Positions 36,328 to 44,875 of a stretch of DNA of 64,000 nt are shown in pieces. The stretch comes from Brevibacillus fulvus (GTDB taxonomy: Bacteria; Bacillota; Bacilli; Brevibacillales; Brevibacillaceae): positions 64,501 to 128,500 of the forward strand of contig NZ_JAFBEB010000001.1 of the NCBI RefSeq assembly GCF_016908525.1. Reading direction: 5' to 3'. Within the stretch, counting starts at the first letter, position 1; every line of letters begins with the position of its first letter. The notes beneath the pieces were generated by a model, which did not search any database, was not told where the DNA came from, and worked only from the letters and a program-made list of their open reading frames with translations. A program made the position numbers and the translations under genes.

Positions 36328-37494
36328 GTGACGGTCAGTTGTGAACAGATCCAGATGGAGATGTATGAACGGGGTCTGGATCACTCCAGAAGACTTCCCG
36401 TCTCATTTGAAGATTGGGAAGAGGAAGCGCGGAAAATTCTCGCTCGAGGTCCCTTTGATTATGTGTTCGGGGCAGCGGGTGCCGGCGATACGTTAAAAGC
36501 CAATCTGGCAGCGTTTCAAAAAGTGCAGATTCGCCCTCGCGTCTGTATGGACATTTCCAAACGAGACACGTCCATCTCTTTATTTGGACAGACGTTTCCT
36601 TATCCTTTCTTGCTGGCTCCGATTGGCGTCAATTCCATCGTGCACCGGGATGCCGAGTTGGCTGCTGCTCGGGCGGCGGCCAAAACAGGGGTCCCCTATA
36701 TTCTCAGCAACGTGTCCACCACGCCGATGGAACAGGTAGCGGAAGCGATGGGTGAGGCTGTCCGCTGGTTTCAGCTTTACCCGCCCAAGGATGAACAGCT
36801 GGCCAAAAGTTTTCTGGAACGGGCGGAGGCAGCCGGTTACTCCGCGATTGTCGTGACCATCGATTCGACTTTGCTCGGCTGGTGCGAGAAAGATTTGGCC
36901 AATGGGTATCTGCCTTTCCTCCATGGGGAGGGATTGGGCAATTACTTTTCCGATCCTGTTTTTCGCAAAAAGCTGAAGCAACCGCTCGAAGAAAACAAGC
37001 TGGCTGCTTGCAAACTGGCTCTGTCGGAGGGAAACAACACCTGTTTTACCTGGCGCGAATTGGACAAACTGAGAAAAATGACAAACCTGCCGCTCTTGAT
37101 CAAAGGGATTACCCATCCGGATGACGCGTTGATCGCGATCGAGCACGGGGTGGACGGAATTGTCGTTTCCAACCACGGCGGACGCCAACTGGATGGAGCG
37201 GTCGCTACGCTGGATATGCTTCCGGCGATTGCTGCAGCGGTAAACAAACGTGTGCCGCTTTTGCTTGACAGCGGTATCCGACGCGGAGCAGACATCATCA
37301 AAGCGCTTTGTTTAGGCGCAACGGCGGTCTTGATCGGCAGACCGTACATCTATGGATTGGCCGTGGCCGGTCAAGCCGGTGTCGAGGAAGTGTTACGTCA
37401 TTTTGTCGCGCAGACAGAATTGCAGCTGGCGATTTCCGGCAAAGCGAAAGTAACGGAATTGGATGAAAGTGTTCTGGCCCGAAGCCGGAATTGA
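36328..37494 (+). CDS. FMN-dependent alpha-hydroxy acid oxidase, lactate 2-monooxygenase-like
   Basis: 388 residues. Signature SNHGGRQLDGAVATLDMLP with the catalytic His lies around residue 285, FMN binding in GVDGIVVSNHGGR and LLDSGIRRGADIIKAL. The central segment (VVTIDSTLLGWCEKDLANGY, then LPFLHGEGLGNYFSDPVFRK) matches lactate 2-monooxygenases, which turn L-lactate into acetate and CO2, better than plain lactate or glycolate oxidases. GTG at 36328 follows GGGAGGAACTAC. It may therefore feed acetate metabolism. Confidence 0.85.
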   Translation: MTVSCEQIQMEMYERGLDHSRRLPVSFEDWEEEARKILARGPFDYVFGAAGAGDTLKANLAAFQKVQIRPRVCMDISKRDTSISLFGQTFPYPFLLAPIGVNSIVHRDAELAAARAAAKTGVPYILSNVSTTPMEQVAEAMGEAVRWFQLYPPKDEQLAKSFLERAEAAGYSAIVVTIDSTLLGWCEKDLANGYLPFLHGEGLGNYFSDPVFRKKLKQPLEENKLAACKLALSEGNNTCFTWRELDKLRKMTNLPLLIKGITHPDDALIAIEHGVDGIVVSNHGGRQLDGAVATLDMLPAIAAAVNKRVPLLLDSGIRRGADIIKALCLGATAVLIGRPYIYGLAVAGQAGVEEVLRHFVAQTELQLAISGKAKVTELDESVLARSRN

Positions 37495-37521
37495 ACCTTT
37501 TGTGAAGGAGGAGGCAAGATC

Positions 37522-38067
37522 ATGGCGAACCAAGAGATCACCCAGATGATCAATCAAATGGATTCAACATTGGCTGCGGTCAACCAAATGTCCATGACCA
37601 AAGGCGCCCTGTTTGCCTCAGAGCTGAATAAAATCAGCAAAGATATCCAGGCGGTCACCGATAGACTAAACAGCCCTCGTTTCAGCGGCAATAAACAGAC
37701 GGTCGAAAGCACGCGGAAGCAATTGGTGGCCATCCGCATCGAGCTGGATGACCTGCGCAACAAAATTGGTCAATCGCAAAGCACTTTGGCCAATGTCTAC
37801 CGAAATGCAATCGGAGAAGAAAAAGAACAGTTTGAACAGGCGACGGCAACAGAACAACAAATGAACAACCCGCTGGCCTACCAGTCGTTGCAAGCCTATC
37901 GCGACGAAAATGAACTGACCGATATGTTGGATCGATTGAATACCCAGTTGCTCGATTTGGACCATGCGCTGGCCAAAACTACCTATTCTTCTGTCGTTCC
38001 CGCACCAACCACAGGGAAAGCCCCCAATTTTGACAACGATCCACCGCCGCCAACCGTATCGCCATAA
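37522..38067 (+). CDS. Hypothetical helical protein
   Basis: 181 residues, start ATG after GAAGGAGGAGGC. Mostly alpha-helical with heptad-like spacing (LNKISKDIQAVTDRLNSP; RKQLVAIRIELDDLRNKIG), followed by a Pro-rich tail (NDPPPPTV). No membrane segment. It follows the flavoenzyme by 27 nt, so probably co-transcribed. An IS remnant separates it from its natural terminator. No family recognised. Confidence 0.72.
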   Translation: MANQEITQMINQMDSTLAAVNQMSMTKGALFASELNKISKDIQAVTDRLNSPRFSGNKQTVESTRKQLVAIRIELDDLRNKIGQSQSTLANVYRNAIGEEKEQFEQATATEQQMNNPLAYQSLQAYRDENELTDMLDRLNTQLLDLDHALAKTTYSSVVPAPTTGKAPNFDNDPPPPTVSP

Positions 38068-38078
38068 AAAAATCCTCG

Positions 38079-38086
38079 CCTTTGGG
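38079..38086 (+). repeat. Left copy of 8-bp target duplication
   Basis: CCTTTGGG, identical to 38930-38937 on the other side of the IS remnant. Confidence 0.65.
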
Positions 38087-38189
38087 GGAGCCCTGCAAAA
38101 GTCCACCTAATATCTGTAAACCGTAACCCTAGTGCCCTTAGGTACTGGGGTTTCAATTATCGAGAATGTAGCTGTAATGGGGAGAAGCA

Positions 38190-38372
38190 TGTTTCCGATC
38201 TGCGCTCCGGTCTACGTCCTGCAAGGATGTGAAACTGTCCGCTCCACAGCGATCCCGGGGGAAGCGCAAAACGGCGCGCAGCTCCGAAGGTTACTCATGG
38301 ATTGCGCTTCTGTCTCCCCGGGCTTCGCTGTTCCGCTCGGCTGGACTCCGCTAGTCGCTCGGCCTGGAAACA
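38190..38372. repeat. GC-rich imperfect palindrome inside the IS remnant
   Basis: 183 bp framed by TGTTTCC (38190-38196) and its complement GGAAACA (38366-38372). The two halves pair strongly in the centre: CAGCGA, CCCGGGG and GAAGCGCAA (38247-38269) are matched inverted at 38302-38330. It interrupts the transposase gene just after a plausible start (GGGGAG, then ATG at 38189). MITE-like or a REP-type hairpin; no second copy was noticed here. Confidence 0.6.
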
Positions 38373-38826
38373 AAGTCTGCATCAGTTATCTTTACCCGAA
38401 TATGCGGTGTCAGCAATCACTTCTTGTCCGGCAGGACAACATAGTATCCGAAAGGCTGTCCAAGGAAGCAAGCAGAGTGGCAAAAGTCGTTCTCTCGTTT
38501 TTTACTTCGATACGGAGAAATGTAAGACATGCCCACTTAGGGAAGGCTGTTTCAAACCAGGAGCGAAGAGCAAGACCTACTCCATCCGGATCGTGACGGA
38601 ACCCTACAAGGCGCAAATCGAGTTTGAAAACAGCGATACGTTCAAAGAACGTATTCGTCGCAGACCGATTATTGAGCACAAAAATGCTGTATTAAAAAGG
38701 TATCATGGGATGACCAAGGCCAAGTACCGTGGTCTCTTTCGTATGCGAATACAGGCAATACTTACGACTTTCGTCGTAAATGTATAACGGATGATAAAAT
38801 TGGCAGAAAAAATGCAGCCCGTCTCT
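38373..38826 (+). pseudogene. IS1182-family transposase, C-terminal remnant
   Basis: The frame contains the family's cysteine segment (CKTCPLREGCFKPGAKSKTY) and the conserved end RRPIIEHKNAVLKRYHGMTK followed by YRGLFRMRIQAILTTFVVNV. A TAA at 38785-38787 then interrupts; in frame after it come RMIKLAEKMQPVS and the natural stop, so a single AAA-to-TAA change truncated it. The N-terminal two thirds are missing. Not functional. Confidence 0.85.
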
Positions 38827-38929
38827 TAAAGGAGAATGGACTGCATTTTTCGTTAAAGTCCTTTTTTGTAAAAAAATAGTGTGGGTTACCCGATCCGCAA
38901 ACCTCAACAGAGGTATTTTGCAGGACTCT

Positions 38930-38937
38930 CCTTTGGG
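38930..38937 (+). repeat. Right copy of 8-bp target duplication
   Basis: CCTTTGGG, identical to 38079-38086. Removing one copy and the element would join the upstream gene to its terminator at 38946-38982. Confidence 0.65.
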
Positions 38938-38945
38938 GACAAAAC

Positions 38946-38982
38946 CGCCTGGCAGACAGCAAATCCGCCAGGCGCATTTTTT
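38946..38982 (+). terminator. Terminator displaced from gene 37522-38067 by the IS
   Basis: Stem CGCCTGGC/GCCAGGCG (38946-38953, 38967-38974), 13-nt loop, then CATTTTTT. It lies directly beyond the right target duplication. Confidence 0.75.
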
Positions 38983-38997
38983 ACGATCATAAGTAAC

Positions 38998-39201
38998 TCA
39001 ACTGTTTGCCGGATAAGTTCGGGCATTGGCACCGGCGCTATCGGTTTGTTTCGCCAAGGACAGCAAACTGTTGAGGTTTGCTTGAATTTTTTGCACTTCC
39101 GATTGAAGCTCGTCGGGAGCGTTTACATACTCTTGCAGTCGTTTGCCCGACTCCTCAATATCTTTTCCAACCCGCTGAATCAATGAAACGTCAAATTGCA
39201 T
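38998..39201 (-). CDS. Hypothetical small helical protein
   Basis: 67 residues from the ATG at 39201 (MQFDVSL) with AAAAGGGGAAA upstream. Predicted helices (RVGKDIEESGKRLQEYV; ELQSEVQKIQANLNSLLSLA) and a polar tail. No membrane segment or motif. Stands alone on the minus strand between two plus-strand groups. Family unknown. Confidence 0.62.
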   Translation of the reverse strand: MQFDVSLIQRVGKDIEESGKRLQEYVNAPDELQSEVQKIQANLNSLLSLAKQTDSAGANARTYPANS

Positions 39202-39371
39202 CGGCTTTCCCCTTTTCGCTAGGTGAATGTTCACCGATTAGTTTGCTTGAATGCGGCTGCTTTCATACCGTTACGCCTGTCACTCGTTCGGCAAGAGCTT
39301 ACGCATAATCCTGGACAAACAGGAAAGCCTTTAAATAACCAATAACCAACCTTTGTCGGGGAGGGGAACAA

Positions 39372-39710
39372 ATGAGCAAAAAACAGTATTTGCTAAGCGC
39401 TTTGCAGTTGTTTGCCCAACATGCCGACCAAATGCCGCCAGCGGTTGAACGAAAGTTGCAGCATGCCATGCAGGTCATTGAAGCGCAAACGGAGGCGAGT
39501 TTTGCCGATCAGTACAACATGGTCGTAACGCAAACGGCTGACCGGCAACCACTGCAGGAAGACCATCCTTTGTACTTGCTGCAGGACCTGTACTCCGAGT
39601 TGGAAGAAGTCGCAAAAAGCCATCCGGATACCAAACGGCAAAATGAACTGCTCAGTGCAGTCAACCGTCTGCGGGGGTTTCTGGAAATACCTGATCGGTA
39701 TTACCCTTAA
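39372..39710 (+). CDS. Hypothetical small helical protein
   Basis: 112 residues; GGGGAGGGG precedes the ATG. All-helical, amphipathic (LLSALQLFAQHADQMPPAVE...; LYLLQDLYSELEEVAKSH). No motif recognised. Followed after 39 nt by another small gene and then the FMN glutamate-synthase-like gene, so probably one transcript. Confidence 0.68.
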   Translation: MSKKQYLLSALQLFAQHADQMPPAVERKLQHAMQVIEAQTEASFADQYNMVVTQTADRQPLQEDHPLYLLQDLYSELEEVAKSHPDTKRQNELLSAVNRLRGFLEIPDRYYP

Positions 39711-39749
39711 AAATCTGTCAAAATCAAAAGGTCACGAGGTGAAGCCAGC

Positions 39750-40052
39750 ATGGAAAATACGCAAGACATACGAGACTTGAAAAATACGCTCAGCTATCTG
39801 CATTCCGAACTGAACCGATTGGAAACGATGGCGGGCACTTTGTCGACAGTCGAAAGGCAGCATTATTACAAACTGACCAATTTTGACCAGCGTGATTTGA
39901 TGGACATCGCGGTTGAGGAGCAGAACGCTGCCCGTCAACTCGGTACGATGAAAACGATGTGCCTGGCGATGGCCGAAAAAATCGAAGCGATGAAAAACGC
40001 TCTGGATGGCGGAAACATGCAGGAGAGTGCGCCACGTGCTGAAACTCATTGA
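39750..40052 (+). CDS. Hypothetical small helical protein
   Basis: 100 residues, ATG after AGGTGAAGC. Helical hairpin-like (LKNTLSYLHSELNRLETMAG; KTMCLAMAEKIEAMKNALDG). Its 3' end overlaps the start of the next gene by 17 nt, suggesting translational coupling and perhaps a physical partnership with that flavoprotein. No family recognised. Confidence 0.68.
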   Translation: MENTQDIRDLKNTLSYLHSELNRLETMAGTLSTVERQHYYKLTNFDQRDLMDIAVEEQNAARQLGTMKTMCLAMAEKIEAMKNALDGGNMQESAPRAETH

Positions 40053-41484
40053 AAATTTTGTCCGCTCGATCGTGAATGAAACGGTTGACAAAGCGGTCAG
40101 CCGAATGGTCAAAGATCAGTACATCGAAAACATCTTTGAGATGATACCGGTTGCCAACAAGGTCGGCGTGACCAACCTGATGGAGCTGGCCATGCGCGCA
40201 AATATGGGGATGCCGGTGCCGCGGCCGCTGGGCAGCCCGCTGCATTTTTCGCCATGGCAGCAGATTCTGTTCAATCCGGTTCATCTGTTTCGCTTTCCGA
40301 CACCGGAAAATGTCGCGATTCAAACAGCGGTGACGATCGGTCCCAACGCGCGAAAACCGCTGACGATCTCTATCCCGATTATGATCGCGGGCATGTCTTT
40401 CGGCGGGGCTTTAAGCAAAAACAGCAAGTTGGCTTTGGCGAAAGCGGCAACGGCCGTCGGCACGGCGACCAATTCCGGGGAAGCGGGATTGATGGAAGAA
40501 GAGCGGGAAGAAGCGCAGCTGTTTATCGGCCAATACAATCGCGGCGGCTGGATGAATACACCGGACAAGTACAAACGGCTGGATGCGATCGAAATTCAGT
40601 TGGGGCAAGGCGCCCAAGGTTCCGCTCCACAGCGGACGACAAGCAAAAATATCGGGGAAGATTACCGAGAAGTGTACGGCTTGCAGGAAGGGGAAGACGC
40701 CATGATCCATTCCCGTCTGTCCGGCGTCAACCGCAAAGAGGAATTTATTCAGTTGGTTCGCAAGCTGAAAGACGAAACCGGTGTGCCTGTCGGCTTGAAA
40801 ATCGCCGCAACTCATCATCTGGAGCAAGAATTGCAAATAGCCATCGAAGCGGAAGTGGACTTTGTCACGCTCGATGGAGCGGAAGGCGGCACACATGGAG
40901 GCGCGCCGACCTTGCAGGACGATGTCGGTTTGCCGACAATGTTTGCGATTACGCGAGCAACGGAATTTTTCACCAGAAAGCGGGTCATTCGGGAAATCAG
41001 CCTGATCGCCACCGGTGGCTTGGTGACGCCCGGGCAAATGCTGAAAGCGATCGCGCTCGGCGCGGATGCGGTATATATCGGCACCGCCGCCGTCATGGCA
41101 TTGGCCAGTGAACAGATGGTCAAAACATTGCCGTTTGAAGCGCCGACCAGTTTGCTCGTTTATACGGGAAAGGCGACCGATCAACTGAATGTTGAGGAGG
41201 CCGCCAAAAATCTCGTTCGTTATTTAAACGCCTGTGTGCGGGAAATGGAACTGGTGGCGATCACGTTGGGAAAAACAGCGTTAAGCGACGTATCCAAATC
41301 GGATTTGTGCACGCTTGATCCTTTCCTGGCCAAGGCGACCGGAATCGAGTTGGGCTATGTCGCGTCCGATCGTCAGGAACGTTTCTTTGCGGATACGGAG
41401 GCGTTGTTCCCCCGTACTGTTGAACCGAAACAACTCCGGTATGTGCCGGAGCAACCTGAATCTGCTCAGCCGCAAGTCCATTGA
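40036..41484 (+). CDS. Stand-alone glutamate synthase FMN-domain protein (GltB-like, YerD type)
   Basis: 482 residues from GTG 40036, which has AGGAGAG 9 nt before. It holds the FMN/3Fe-4S-type synthase barrel without glutaminase domain: ISIPIMIAGMSFGGALSKNS, IEIQLGQGAQGS, FVTLDGAEGGTHGGAP and ISLIATGGLVTPGQMLKAIALGAD. An N-terminal 30-residue helix precedes it. Relatives include B. subtilis YerD and archaeal GltS large subunits. The amine donor and electron donor are unknown; no GltD or glutaminase gene is adjacent. Confidence 0.85.
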   Translation: MLKLIENFVRSIVNETVDKAVSRMVKDQYIENIFEMIPVANKVGVTNLMELAMRANMGMPVPRPLGSPLHFSPWQQILFNPVHLFRFPTPENVAIQTAVTIGPNARKPLTISIPIMIAGMSFGGALSKNSKLALAKAATAVGTATNSGEAGLMEEEREEAQLFIGQYNRGGWMNTPDKYKRLDAIEIQLGQGAQGSAPQRTTSKNIGEDYREVYGLQEGEDAMIHSRLSGVNRKEEFIQLVRKLKDETGVPVGLKIAATHHLEQELQIAIEAEVDFVTLDGAEGGTHGGAPTLQDDVGLPTMFAITRATEFFTRKRVIREISLIATGGLVTPGQMLKAIALGADAVYIGTAAVMALASEQMVKTLPFEAPTSLLVYTGKATDQLNVEEAAKNLVRYLNACVREMELVAITLGKTALSDVSKSDLCTLDPFLAKATGIELGYVASDRQERFFADTEALFPRTVEPKQLRYVPEQPESAQPQVH

Positions 41485-41501
41485 AAACCGGCGTAACCGA
41501 G

Positions 41502-41529
41502 GCTGTCGTCTAAAGGCGACAGCTTTTTC
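41502..41529 (+). terminator. Terminator after the GltB-like gene
   Basis: GCTGTCG/CGACAGC stem (41502-41508, 41517-41523) and TTTTT. It ends where the convergent Mn catalase gene stops. Confidence 0.75.
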
Positions 41530-41530
41530 G

Positions 41531-42382
41531 TTACAAGCAGGGATCAATCCGTTGTCCTTTCATGACGGCCGGCAACGTGTCGTGAATATACGGCGGAGCG
41601 GGGATGATATAGGGCCGTTCGCCAAATGGTTGAGGTTGCGCCACATAAGTAAATTCACCGCAGCCGTCCATGCTGGGGCCGCTTGCCCAACGGCCGGTGC
41701 TGCTTTTTTCGCCGCGAGAGAAATTGAAGAACGTATAGGAGACTTCCTGTTTTTCCAGTTTCCGCGGGAACGTGCTGGGCACAACCAATCCTTCGCGCTG
41801 TTCAAGTTCATAGATCGCGGCGGCCCACTGATTTTGATGCATCGTGTCACGGGCGATCAAAAAGGAGAGCATATCTTTGACGCCGCGATCGTCCGTCATT
41901 TCATACAGACGAACGGCTTGTAAACGACCTTGCGATTCTTTGTTCAGATTCGAGCGGAAATCGGCGAGCAGGTTGCCGCTTGCGTCCACGTAACGTCCGT
42001 TCCAGGGATAGCCGACGGCATCTGCCGGTTGGGCTCCCAAACCTGAAACGATCGCATGCTGCGGATTCATGCCTCCCAACACAGCGGCGATTAATGGATC
42101 TTGCGCTGCTTTTTCCTGTTCGTCAACCGGAGCATTGTCGAGCAGACGGGCAATCATGGTGACCAACATCTCCACATGCGCCAGCTCTTCCGTACCGGTA
42201 TCAAGCAGCAGATCGCGATATTTGCCGTCGCCTCGCGTATTCCAGCCTTGAAACAGGTATTGCATCGCCACAGTCATTTCCCCGTGGGCGCCGCCTAATA
42301 TTTCCTGCAGTTTTTTGGCGTAAACCGGATCGGGCCGTTCGGGACGGGCGTAATATTGGGTTTCCTTAATATGAAAAAACAT
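41531..42382 (-). CDS. Manganese catalase (CotJC/YdbD family)
   Basis: Non-haem, di-manganese catalase. 283 residues from ATG 42382 with AGAGGTGG upstream. The four-helix-bundle metal ligands are visible: Glu/His in GGAHGEMTVAMQYLFQ, GTEELAHVEM, and further NKESQGRLQAVRLYEMT and ARDTMHQNQW. The C-terminal ~90 residues form the family's extended tail. In spore formers such enzymes are often coat-associated. Confidence 0.92.
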   Translation of the reverse strand: MFFHIKETQYYARPERPDPVYAKKLQEILGGAHGEMTVAMQYLFQGWNTRGDGKYRDLLLDTGTEELAHVEMLVTMIARLLDNAPVDEQEKAAQDPLIAAVLGGMNPQHAIVSGLGAQPADAVGYPWNGRYVDASGNLLADFRSNLNKESQGRLQAVRLYEMTDDRGVKDMLSFLIARDTMHQNQWAAAIYELEQREGLVVPSTFPRKLEKQEVSYTFFNFSRGEKSSTGRWASGPSMDGCGEFTYVAQPQPFGERPYIIPAPPYIHDTLPAVMKGQRIDPCL

Positions 42383-42594
42383 GTCGTCCACCTCTTCAGT
42401 TTGATTGGTTTTTCCTCCTACACACATATGCGAGTGCCTACTATTTGGTGAAGCAAATGCTCAGTTCCTGCTGTCGAGCAATTCGGCAGCTTTTCTGCTG
42501 TCAAAAGGATTGATTTGCCTATTTGCCGGAAGTTGTGGCAAAATGAACGCATTCAGCAAATTGCAGTGCGAAGCAGAAATTGGAGGTAAACAGC

Positions 42595-43539
42595 TTGATT
42601 ATTACCTTTTTGGGAACAAGTTCGGGAGCGCCGACAACAAAGCGCAATGTGAGTGCTATTGCCCTGCAGTTCATCCAAACCGGGAAATGGTGGCTGTTCG
42701 ATTGCGGAGAAGCGACCCAGCATCAAATCATGCGCTCGCCGCTCAAGGTCAGTCATTTGGAAAAAATATTCATCACCCATCTGCACGGGGACCACTTGTA
42801 CGGATTGCTGGGACTTTTGGCCAGCCGCTCGCTGCGGGGCGGAGCGCCCGATCCCGTCACCTTGTACGGTCCGCCGGGAATTGAGCGATATGTCGAAGCG
42901 GTCATGTCGGTAAGTCCGGTGCACTTGCAGTATCCTTTTTCGATTCGCGTGATTGAAGCAGGCGAAATTTTCGCAGATGACGAGGTCACCGTTATCTGTT
43001 CCCCCATGAAACACCGGGTTCCGTCTTTTGCATACGCGGTAGTAGAGAAAGAACGACCAGGATCATTTCGCGCCGATTTGGCCAAACAGGCTGGCATTCC
43101 GCCAGGTCCGTTGTACGGCGCCCTGAAGAGGGGAGAGACGGTACAACTGACTGATGGAACAGTTATCGATGGCAAACAGCTGGTTGGCCCGCCACAGCCT
43201 GGACGGAAATTTGTTTACAGCGGAGATACAGTACCGTGCCAGGCAATGGTGAAACTGGCGGAAGGGGCCGATTTGCTGATTCACGAGGCGACATACGCCG
43301 ATAGTGACAAATGGTTGGCAGAGCGCAGCGGACATTCCACCGCCAGACAGGCGGCGCTGATCGCCAGGGAAGCCGGCGTAAAACAGTTGATTTTGACGCA
43401 TTTCAGTCCGCGCTATGATCGCGAAGAAGAGCATTTGCTCGATGAACTGTTGGCAGAGGCGCAACGGGAATTTCCGCAGACGCTGCTGGCCGCAGACTTC
43501 TTTCGCTATGAACTGAAACGGTCGCGGGAAAAAGGATGA
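42595..43539 (+). CDS. rnz: Ribonuclease Z
   Basis: Processes tRNA 3' ends. 314 residues starting at TTG 42595, supported by GGAGGT 6 nt upstream. Metallo-beta-lactamase motif HLHGDH at 62-67; the exosite region and TLYGPPGI follow; VYSGDT, HEATYAD and LTHFSPRY near the C-terminus complete the active site. Confidence 0.95.
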   Translation: MIITFLGTSSGAPTTKRNVSAIALQFIQTGKWWLFDCGEATQHQIMRSPLKVSHLEKIFITHLHGDHLYGLLGLLASRSLRGGAPDPVTLYGPPGIERYVEAVMSVSPVHLQYPFSIRVIEAGEIFADDEVTVICSPMKHRVPSFAYAVVEKERPGSFRADLAKQAGIPPGPLYGALKRGETVQLTDGTVIDGKQLVGPPQPGRKFVYSGDTVPCQAMVKLAEGADLLIHEATYADSDKWLAERSGHSTARQAALIAREAGVKQLILTHFSPRYDREEEHLLDELLAEAQREFPQTLLAADFFRYELKRSREKG

Positions 43540-43611
43540 CAGCGAAGGAACCCTGCTCTATAATGGATACACGCGTTAAAGAACAGCGATGGAATAGACG
43601 AGGTGGATGTG

Positions 43612-43782
43612 GTGAACCGGGAGGCGAGCGCCTCAGCAGCGGAGCTGAGCAAGTATGAGCATGTTGAACGGAGAGTGGATGTAAAGAGACACCGCGAAGT
43701 GGACAGAGGAACCCCTGAAGTGGCGGCGGGCAGCCGGCAACTTAGGGAATCCGATGAGGGTAAGGCCAAATGGGTAAAATAA
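43612..43782 (+). CDS. Possible small charged protein
   Basis: 56 codons from GTG 43612 (or 43609), with GACGAGGTGG upstream. The product would be very rich in Arg, Glu, Ser and Ala (MVNREASASAAELSKYEHVE...) and overlaps the next gene's start by 13 nt. No homology recognised; it may be an upstream coupling ORF or chance. Confidence 0.3.
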   Translation: MNREASASAAELSKYEHVERRVDVKRHREVDRGTPEVAAGSRQLRESDEGKAKWVK

Positions 43783-44432
43783 ATCGACCGCTTTGCGTGC
43801 GCTTTTTGATGTTTACCTTGGGGATCGCGATTATGGCACTGGGCAGTGTGATGACCGTTCGGGCCAATTTGGGCGTTGCTCCCTGGGATACTTTAAATAT
43901 CGGGTTGTATCGGACTTTCGGCTTAACCATCGGGGTCTGGTCGCAAGTCGTCGGCTTATTTGTGATCGTGACCTCTTATGCAGTCGCCCGGCTGAAACCG
44001 GGGATTGGGACATGGCTCAACATGCTGTTGTTTGGGCTGTTTTTCGATTTCTTTACCTATCTTGACCTGATCCCCGAATATCAGGCGATGTGGCAAAGGA
44101 TGATCTTGCTGTTGGCCGGATTGCTGGTCATCAGCATCGGGATCGGCATGTATATTTCCCCGCGCGTGGGTGCCGGTCCTCGTGACAGTTTTATGCTGGC
44201 TTTGCATGAAAAGACGGGGTGGAGTATTCAGAAGGTTCGATTGATGATCGAGGTGCTGGTGTTGGCAGTGGGCTGGCTTATGGGCGGTCCTGTCTCGATC
44301 GGCACGCTGATCATCGCCGGTTTGACCGGACCGCTCATCCAGCGGACGATCCCTTTTTGGGAAAAGCTGATGAAACGGCAGTACCAGCCGCAGCAACAGA
44401 AACACTCGATACCGGCACAGATCAGCCACTGA
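43770..44432 (+). CDS. YczE/YyaS/YitT-family membrane protein
   Basis: 220 residues, five helices. Hallmarks are LGSVMTVRANLGVAPWDTLNIGL near residues 25-46 and ISPRVGAGPRDSFMLAL. GAGGGTAAGG precedes the ATG. The family is widespread in Firmicutes; YczE affects surfactin production but the biochemical activity is unknown. Confidence 0.9.
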   Translation: MGKINRPLCVRFLMFTLGIAIMALGSVMTVRANLGVAPWDTLNIGLYRTFGLTIGVWSQVVGLFVIVTSYAVARLKPGIGTWLNMLLFGLFFDFFTYLDLIPEYQAMWQRMILLLAGLLVISIGIGMYISPRVGAGPRDSFMLALHEKTGWSIQKVRLMIEVLVLAVGWLMGGPVSIGTLIIAGLTGPLIQRTIPFWEKLMKRQYQPQQQKHSIPAQISH

Positions 44433-44442
44433 ATAGGAAACA

Positions 44443-44478
44443 AAAAAGAGCGGGCGACAGGTTGTCCCGCTCTTTTTG
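44443..44478. terminator. Bidirectional terminator
   Basis: AAAAAGAGCGGG and CCCGCTCTTTTT (44443-44454, 44466-44477) with an 11-nt loop, between convergent genes. Confidence 0.85.
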
Positions 44479-44793
44479 TTATTGATGAGGTTTGGTATCA
44501 TAATCTTGTTGGACACGAAACCATATATTCAAATCGTTAATGATACTGGCCAACTCCGCAATTTCGCTGTTTAATTCACAGGAGCGCTCAAAATCTTCTT
44601 CTTCAAAGAGCTGATCCTGCTTGGTGATAATGACTTTTTCCAACGCCAGGATGCGATCGGGAATTTTTGCCCGGATCGTTTCCCATTCCAGCAGAATCTC
44701 ACTTCGTTCCGCGGCGGTATATTCTTCCCAATCAAGGTACAGCATAGGCAAGCGTATGCCCAAGCGATCATCCAGTGTAAATTGATAGCGCAA
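44479..44793 (-). CDS. Hypothetical acidic helical protein
   Basis: 104 residues. Begins MRYQFTLDDRLGIRLPMLYLDW, followed by two long acidic helices (EYTAAERSEILLEWETIRAK; FEEEDFERSCELNSEIAELA). No membrane segment; AGAGGAGTG precedes the ATG. I do not recognise the family. Confidence 0.72.
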   Translation of the reverse strand: MRYQFTLDDRLGIRLPMLYLDWEEYTAAERSEILLEWETIRAKIPDRILALEKVIITKQDQLFEEEDFERSCELNSEIAELASIINDLNIWFRVQQDYDTKPHQ

Positions 44794-44875
44794 CTTTGGG
44801 TCACTCCTCTCTCGCTATTCATCATACCAAAAATTTTGAAGGAGAGGGAGAATCCTTGCGAAAGGAGAAACGAAC

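Larger units (their letters stand above)
38087..38929 (+). mobile_element. Decayed insertion sequence (IS1182-like)
   Basis: 843 bp. It is bounded by imperfect inverted ends (GGAGCCCTGCAAAA at 38087-38100 and, inverted, AGAGTCCTGCAAAA at 38916-38929; 12 of 14 match). An 8-bp direct repeat CCTTTGGG flanks it (38079-38086 and 38930-38937). It holds only the 3' part of a transposase gene, interrupted by a stop, and a GC-rich palindrome in place of the 5' part. Full-length relatives are about twice as long. Confidence 0.8.

Noticed and set aside
43506-43769. 87-codon minus-strand ORF between rnz and the YczE-like gene
   Set aside because: No ribosome site, and Ser/Arg/Leu-rich translation typical of a shadow frame.
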